Assembly: GCF_019966595.1 (NCBI RefSeq)
Contig: NZ_JAINFJ010000010.1
Location: 1 to 64,000, forward strand
Length of the DNA stretch: 64,000 nt
Direction: 5' to 3'
From: Oricola indica
GTDB lineage: Bacteria > Pseudomonadota > Alphaproteobacteria > Rhizobiales > Rhizobiaceae
Made by a program: the position numbers and the translations under genes. The notes beneath the pieces are model-generated. The model saw only the letters and a program-made list of their open reading frames with translations. It searched no databases and had not been told where the DNA came from. Below are positions 60,580 through 64,000 of this stretch, piece after piece. The stretch's first letter is position 1. Every line of letters starts with the position of its first letter.

Positions 60580-61539
60580 ATGAAATTGTTACTTCGTACG
60601 ATCGCCGCAGGCGCTCTGGCCCTCGGAGCCCAGTCCGCGGTTGCCGAGGAAACCTTCATCACAATCGGCACTGGCGGACAGACTGGCGTGTACTACGTCG
60701 TCGGCCAGTCGATCTGCCGGCTGGTGAACCGCGGAACGGCGGAGCACAACATCAAGTGCACGGCGCCTTCGACCGGCGGGTCCATCGACAACATCAACGC
60801 CATCAAGAACGGCGACCGCCAGATGGGCGTCGCACAGTCGGACTGGCAGTTCCATGCCTATAACGGCTCCTCGCAGTTCGAGGGCGACAAGTTCGACAAG
60901 CTGCGCGCGGTCTTCTCCGTGCATGGCGAGCCCTTCACCGTCGTTGCCCGCGCCGATGCCGGCGTGAAGAACTTCGACGACCTGAAAGGCAAGCGCGTCA
61001 ATATCGGCAATCCGGGTTCGGGCCAGCGCGCGACCATGGACGTCGTGATGGACGCCAAGGGCTGGTCGCTCGACGACTTCGCGCTCGCGTCCGAACTCAA
61101 GGCCGCCGAACAGGCCGGCGCTCTCGGCGACAACAAGATCGACGCCATGATCTACACCGTCGGCCACCCGGCCGGTGCGATCCAGGAAGCGACGACCACC
61201 ACCGACGCCACGCTCGTCAACGTCGATGGCGACGCGATCGCCAAGCTGGTCGAAGACAATCCCTATTATGCATGGGCGACCATTCCGGGCGGCATGTACA
61301 AGGGTAACGACGAGGACACGACGACCTTCGGCGTGAAGGCGACCTTCGTCTCCTCCTCGGATGTTCCCGAGGATGTCATCTACCAGGTGGTCAAGGCGGT
61401 GTTCGACAATTTCGACCGCTTCAAGAAGCTGCACCCGGCCTTCGAGAACCTGAAGCCGGAGGACATGATTTCCGCCGGTCTCTCCGCACCGCTCCATGAC
61501 GGCGCTGCGAAATACTACAAGGAACAGGGCTGGATGTAA
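60580..61539 (+). CDS. TAXI-family TRAP transporter solute receptor
   Basis: Periplasmic binding protein of the TAXI subtype, 319 residues. Signal peptide (RTIAAGALALGAQSAVAEE), then TAXI signatures: ITIGTGGQTGVYYVVGQSICRLVN, KCTAPSTGGSIDNINAIKNGDRQMGVAQSDW and GKRVNIGNPGSGQRATMDVVM. ATG 60580 follows GGGAG; a start 18 bases earlier is in frame but lacks it. A strong terminator follows, then the fused permease. TAXI receptors often bind glutamate or other small acids; the ligand here is unknown. Confidence 0.94.
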   Translation: MKLLLRTIAAGALALGAQSAVAEETFITIGTGGQTGVYYVVGQSICRLVNRGTAEHNIKCTAPSTGGSIDNINAIKNGDRQMGVAQSDWQFHAYNGSSQFEGDKFDKLRAVFSVHGEPFTVVARADAGVKNFDDLKGKRVNIGNPGSGQRATMDVVMDAKGWSLDDFALASELKAAEQAGALGDNKIDAMIYTVGHPAGAIQEATTTTDATLVNVDGDAIAKLVEDNPYYAWATIPGGMYKGNDEDTTTFGVKATFVSSSDVPEDVIYQVVKAVFDNFDRFKKLHPAFENLKPEDMISAGLSAPLHDGAAKYYKEQGWM

Positions 61540-61548
61540 GCCTTGGTG

Positions 61549-61582
61549 ACCCCGCGGGCTTTCGCCCGCGGGGTTCTTTTTT
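61549..61582 (+). terminator. Strong Rho-independent terminator after the TAXI receptor gene
   Basis: ACCCCGCGGGC (61549-61559) and GCCCGCGGGGT (61564-61574) form a perfect 11-base-pair stem with a TTTC loop, followed by TCTTTTTT. It ends 51 bases before the fused permease ATG, so the permease needs either read-through or its own promoter. Confidence 0.9.
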
Positions 61583-61632
61583 CGGGGGCGGACTTTGGCC
61601 GCGATGCGCGGCGTGATCGGGGATGATCGGAC

Positions 61633-64000
61633 ATGACGGATACGGCGCAAGCGCGTGAACATGAGGGACTGACACAGGCGGAGATCGATGAACTCGTCTC
61701 GCAGGCCGATACGGGAGGCCGCTCGGCCGGCCCGTTGATAGGACGCCTTATCGCCGGTATCGCCCTCGTCTGGTCGCTGTTCCAGTTGTGGTTCGCTTCG
61801 CCGCTGCCCTTCGCGCTCGGTTTTGGCGTTTTCAACGATACCGAAGCCCGATCCATCCACCTTGCCTTTGCCGTCGTCCTGGCGTTCCTGGCGTTCCCGC
61901 CCGCCCATACCGCTGTCCAGACGGCGCTCGGGGTCATCGTTCCGCTCGTACTCGGCGGCCTTCTCGCCCTGTCGGCGGGCGATATCTTTCCGGTCTGGGT
62001 GGTGCTGCTGGTGACCATTGTCGTCGCCGGCGCCTGCGCGCTTCCGACCCGAAACGACCGCGTCGCCATCCATGAATGGGCCATGGCGATCGCCGGCGGC
62101 TTCTGTGCCGCATATATCTTCCTGTTCTATCGCGACCTCGCCGACCGCGTCGGCCAGCCGATCTTCATCGACTATGTGGTCTCGATCGCCGGTCTGCTGC
62201 TGTTGCTGGAGGCCGCGCGACGTTCCCTCGGCCCGGCGCTTGTCATCGTCGCCTCGGTGTTCCTGCTCTACACGGTGCTCGGCCCGTCGATGCCCGAGAT
62301 CATCGCGCACAAGGGCAACAATCTGCGCGAGATCATCAATCACCACTGGATCACAACGGAAGGTGTGTTCGGCATCGCGCTCGGCGTGTCGACCTCCTTT
62401 GTCTTCCTGTTCGTCCTGTTCGGGGCGCTGCTCGACAAGGCGGGCGCGGGCAACTACTTCATCCAGGTCGCCTTCTCGCTGATGGGCCACATGAAGGGCG
62501 GCCCGGCCAAGGCCGCCGTCGTGTCCTCGGCCATGACGGGGCTGATCTCCGGTTCCTCCATCGCCAACGTCGTGACAACCGGCACCTTCACAATTCCGCT
62601 GATGAAGAAGGTTGGTTTCTCCTCGGAAAAGGCCGGCGCGGTCGAGGTTGCATCGTCCGTCAACGGACAGATCATGCCGCCGGTCATGGGCGCCGCGGCG
62701 TTCCTGATGGTCGAATATGTCGGCATTCCCTATTTCGATGTGGTCAAGCACGCCTTCCTGCCGGCGCTGATCTCCTACATCGCGCTGGTCTATATTGTTC
62801 ATCTGGAAGCCGCGAAGGCAGGCATGGAAGGCCTCCCCCGCGCCTATCAGCCCGGTCCGATCATGCGCCGGCTCGTCGGCTTCGTCTTCGGTGTGCTCGT
62901 GCTGTGCGCAATCTCCTTTGCCGTCTATTACGGCATGGGCTGGATTCGGCCGACCTTCGGTGCCGGCGCGCCCTATGTCATCTTCGCCGTCCTGACCGCC
63001 GCTTATGTCGCGCTGGTCGCCTTCGGTTCGCGGTATCCCGAACCCAAGATGGACGACCCGAATGCACCGGTGACCTCGCTGCCGCTGCCCGGGCCGACGA
63101 TCAAGTCGGGCCTGCATTTCATCCTGCCGGTTATCGTTCTCGTCTGGGCGCTCATGGTCGAGCGCCTTTCGCCCGGCCTGTCCGCCTTCTGGGCGTCGGC
63201 ATTCATGATCTTCATCCTTTTGACCCAGCGGCCGCTCTTCGCGATTTTCCGCGGTGAAAGCGACATGGGCGCGGCTCTCAAGCGCGGCTGGGACGAACTG
63301 ATTGACGGCCTGATCTCGGGCGCCCGCAACATGATCGGCATCGGCATCGCGACCGCGACGGCCGGCATCATCGTCGGCGCGGTGTCGCAGACCGGCGTCG
63401 GCTCGGCGCTCGCCGATGTCGTCGAGGTGCTTTCCGGCGGCAACCTGCTGGCGATCCTGTTCCTGACGGCCATCCTGTCGCTGATCCTCGGAATGGGCCT
63501 GCCGACCACGGCGAACTACATCGTCGTTTCCGCGCTGCTGGCGCCGGTTATCGTGACGCTCGGCCAGGAGAACGGCCTGCTGGTGCCGCTGATCGCCGTG
63601 CACCTGTTCGTCTTCTATTTCGGCATCATGGCCGACGTGACACCGCCCGTGGGACTCGCCTCCTTCGCGGCGGCGGCCGTTTCGGGCGGCGACCCGATCA
63701 AGACAGGTTTCGTCGCCTTCTTCTATTCGCTGAGAACGGCGGCATTGCCCTTCCTGTTCATCTTCAACACCGACCTGCTGCTGATCGACGTCGACTGGAT
63801 CCACGGGATATTCGTCTTCATCATCGCGACGGTGGCCATGCTGCTGTTCGCGGCTGGAACCCAGGGCTGGTTCCTGGCGCGCAACAGGATCTGGGAGACC
63901 GCCGCGCTGCTGTTGCTCGCCTTCACCTTCTTCCGGCCCGGCTTCTGGATGGACATGGCCTTCCCGCCCTATGAGGAGGTGCCGCCTGCCGAGATCGCGG
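61633..64000 (+). CDS. TRAP transporter fused 4TM/12TM permease, 3' partial
   Basis: Fusion of DctQ-like and DctM-like subunits typical of TAXI-TRAP systems; the frame is open from ATG 61633 for 789 codons to the window end. N-terminal soluble tail (EHEGLTQAEIDELVSQAD), then LIAGIALVWSLFQLWFAS as the first membrane segment and RSIHLAFAVVLAFLAFPP. Later segments include MTGLISGSSIANVVTTGTFTIPLMKKVGF and LIDGLISGARNMIGIGIATATAGIIVG. A weak GGGGATGATCGG precedes the ATG. The gene pairs with the TAXI receptor 93 bases upstream. The C terminus lies beyond the window. Confidence 0.93.
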   Translation, partial: MTDTAQAREHEGLTQAEIDELVSQADTGGRSAGPLIGRLIAGIALVWSLFQLWFASPLPFALGFGVFNDTEARSIHLAFAVVLAFLAFPPAHTAVQTALGVIVPLVLGGLLALSAGDIFPVWVVLLVTIVVAGACALPTRNDRVAIHEWAMAIAGGFCAAYIFLFYRDLADRVGQPIFIDYVVSIAGLLLLLEAARRSLGPALVIVASVFLLYTVLGPSMPEIIAHKGNNLREIINHHWITTEGVFGIALGVSTSFVFLFVLFGALLDKAGAGNYFIQVAFSLMGHMKGGPAKAAVVSSAMTGLISGSSIANVVTTGTFTIPLMKKVGFSSEKAGAVEVASSVNGQIMPPVMGAAAFLMVEYVGIPYFDVVKHAFLPALISYIALVYIVHLEAAKAGMEGLPRAYQPGPIMRRLVGFVFGVLVLCAISFAVYYGMGWIRPTFGAGAPYVIFAVLTAAYVALVAFGSRYPEPKMDDPNAPVTSLPLPGPTIKSGLHFILPVIVLVWALMVERLSPGLSAFWASAFMIFILLTQRPLFAIFRGESDMGAALKRGWDELIDGLISGARNMIGIGIATATAGIIVGAVSQTGVGSALADVVEVLSGGNLLAILFLTAILSLILGMGLPTTANYIVVSALLAPVIVTLGQENGLLVPLIAVHLFVFYFGIMADVTPPVGLASFAAAAVSGGDPIKTGFVAFFYSLRTAALPFLFIFNTDLLLIDVDWIHGIFVFIIATVAMLLFAAGTQGWFLARNRIWETAALLLLAFTFFRPGFWMDMAFPPYEEVPPAEIA

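Noticed and set aside
60589-63804. 1071-codon open frame on the minus strand opposite the TAXI and fused permease genes
   Set aside because: Composition (Asp, Arg, His, Gln rich) is what the reverse complement of membrane-protein codons gives; the plus strand encodes two well-matched TRAP proteins with ribosome site and terminator.
1-64000. CRISPR arrays, tRNA or rRNA genes, insertion sequences, prophage
   Set aside because: No regularly spaced repeats, cloverleaf-like sequences, transposase or phage proteins were seen on either strand.

Overview
The window is a GC-rich stretch of an alphaproteobacterial chromosome, most likely from a member of the Hyphomicrobiales (Rhizobiales). The evidence is the che gene order MCP-cheS-cheY1-cheA-cheW-cheR-cheB-cheY2-cheD-cheT, rhizobial motility factors (MotC, MotE, FtcR/Rem, FlaF, FlbT, a MotB with a long acidic linker), and an EcfG-type stress promoter. 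I cannot name the genus. No tRNA, rRNA, CRISPR array, insertion sequence or prophage was seen.

Layout. 1-3.7 kb: the 3' part of a Gfo/Idh/MocA dehydrogenase, then a soluble chemoreceptor with an unusual signalling tip, divergent from a PAS-GGDEF diguanylate cyclase. 3.7-12.3 kb (minus strand): a complete ten-gene chemotaxis operon running from a transmembrane MCP to CheT, with most neighbours overlapping by a few bases. 12.4-13.9 kb: a LuxR-type regulator and a small membrane protein.

13.8-44.3 kb (minus strand): almost the whole flagellum. In transcription order these are flgF-fliI block and rod/ring genes (DUF1217, flgF, fliI, orf, flgB, flgC, fliE, flgG, flgA, flgI, motE, flgH, fliL, fliP); two flagellins with matching leader elements and terminators; fliF-fliH-like-motB-motC-fliK-transglycosylase; ftcR; flgE-flgK-flgL-flaF-flbT-flgD-fliQ-flhA-fliR-fliJ-like-flgJ-flgN-like-FliL-like. 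44.4-49.4 kb (plus strand): motA-fliM-fliN-fliG-flhB and a gene of unknown function. No fliO, fliD or fliS was found, and there is no visN/visR pair.

49.4-55 kb: accessory genes. A PAS-like protein, a small hydrophilic protein behind an EcfG promoter with a flavin reductase downstream, an NsrR-like Rrf2 repressor behind an FNR-type box, an SDR/AraC pair, and a peptidoglycan-binding SUMF1-type lipoprotein. 55-64 kb: two unrelated TRAP uptake systems flanking a LysR regulator. One is a cupin-hydrolase-dctPQM operon divergent from the lysR gene; the other is a TAXI binding protein with a fused 4TM/12TM permease that runs off the window end.

Together the cluster encodes sensing (MCPs, Che proteins), the switch (FliM, FliN, FliG), the stator (MotA, MotB, with MotC and MotE in the periplasm), the export gate (FlhA, FlhB, FliP, FliQ, FliR with FliI and FliH/FliJ-like), the axial structure and flagellin. 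Tight gene overlap suggests translational coupling. FtcR, FlbT and FlaF are the visible candidates for ordering gene expression.
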